From contig JBBRLG010000042.1 of NCBI GenBank assembly GCA_038231495.1, positions 1 to 22,871 on the forward strand: 22,871 bases of DNA. The letters are read 5' to 3'. This document shows, piece after piece, positions 22,680 through 22,871 of the stretch. Both the position numbers and the translations under genes were made by a program. The DNA comes from JBBRLG01 sp038231495. Its GTDB lineage: Bacteria > Planctomycetota > Planctomycetia > Gemmatales > Gemmataceae. Numbering within the stretch: the stretch's first letter is position 1; each line of letters opens with the position of its first letter. The notes below the pieces were generated by a model, which ran no database searches, was not told where the DNA came from, and was given only the letters and a program-made list of their open reading frames with translations.

Positions 22680-22871
22680 GGGGCTCCGTCGGGTCGCGAC
22701 CGGGTGGCGGGCCTGCGAGTACAGCCCGGTTGAGAGTCCCAAGTAGAACACAGAACCGCGCTTGTGTCAAACGGCCCGTGCGGGTCGGTCTGCGAGGGTG
22801 TGGCAACTCTTTCGGGCCTGTGGGGTGGTCGCCGTAGCCAATCGTTGTCCAACCGCGACCCCTTTGGATGA

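Noticed and set aside
19998..22733. 911-codon open frame on the plus strand opposite the glucosidase
   Set aside because: It mirrors the whole glucosidase gene. High GC at third positions removes stops from the opposite strand; its translation is low complexity and matches no fold.

Overview
The window looks like a chromosomal piece of a large-genome planctomycete, most likely Gemmataceae. It has high GC and several very large multidomain signalling proteins (zinc-ribbon/kinase/TPR, tandem kinase/SRPBCC/cyclase, FHA/GAF/cyclase). It also has toxin-antitoxin modules and GC-rich palindromic spacers. This assignment rests on style and family content only; there is no rRNA or marker gene here. 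Apart from a truncated gene at the left end and one esterase (with a doubtful short ORF after it), everything reads on the minus strand.

Left region (about 0.7-9.5 kb), in transcription order: a membrane-anchored P-loop GTPase (7339-9525), a two-helix membrane protein, a possible 47-residue membrane peptide, a zinc-ribbon protein translationally coupled to a 105-residue protein, a 1204-residue protein (degenerate kinase, intact kinase, SRPBCC, zinc-knuckle DUF5939, degenerate class III cyclase), and a membrane protein whose N-terminus resembles the GTPase-associated protein GAP1-N2. I read the GTPase, kinase/cyclase and GAP1-like genes as a possible GTPase-centred signalling or conflict system. 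This is the most interesting part of the window.

Middle region (9.5-14 kb): a secreted or anchored alpha/beta hydrolase on the plus strand, then a compact accessory island of toxin-antitoxin-like genes. The island holds a DUF4365 nuclease-like gene coupled to an 85-residue gene, a DUF433/DUF5615 pair, and an antitoxin/PIN pair followed by a second copy of the 85-residue gene. Two decayed pieces of a kinase C-terminal tail lie between these modules. The intact version of that tail ends the neighbouring kinase gene. The two 85-residue genes sit in a 307-bp direct repeat.

Right region (14-22.9 kb): a zinc-ribbon/kinase/TPR membrane protein with ten 34-residue TPR units, an orphan HicB-like antitoxin, an FHA-GAF-adenylate/guanylate cyclase with intact catalytic residues, and a GH63-like glucosidase. 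No tRNA, rRNA, CRISPR array or transposase gene was seen.
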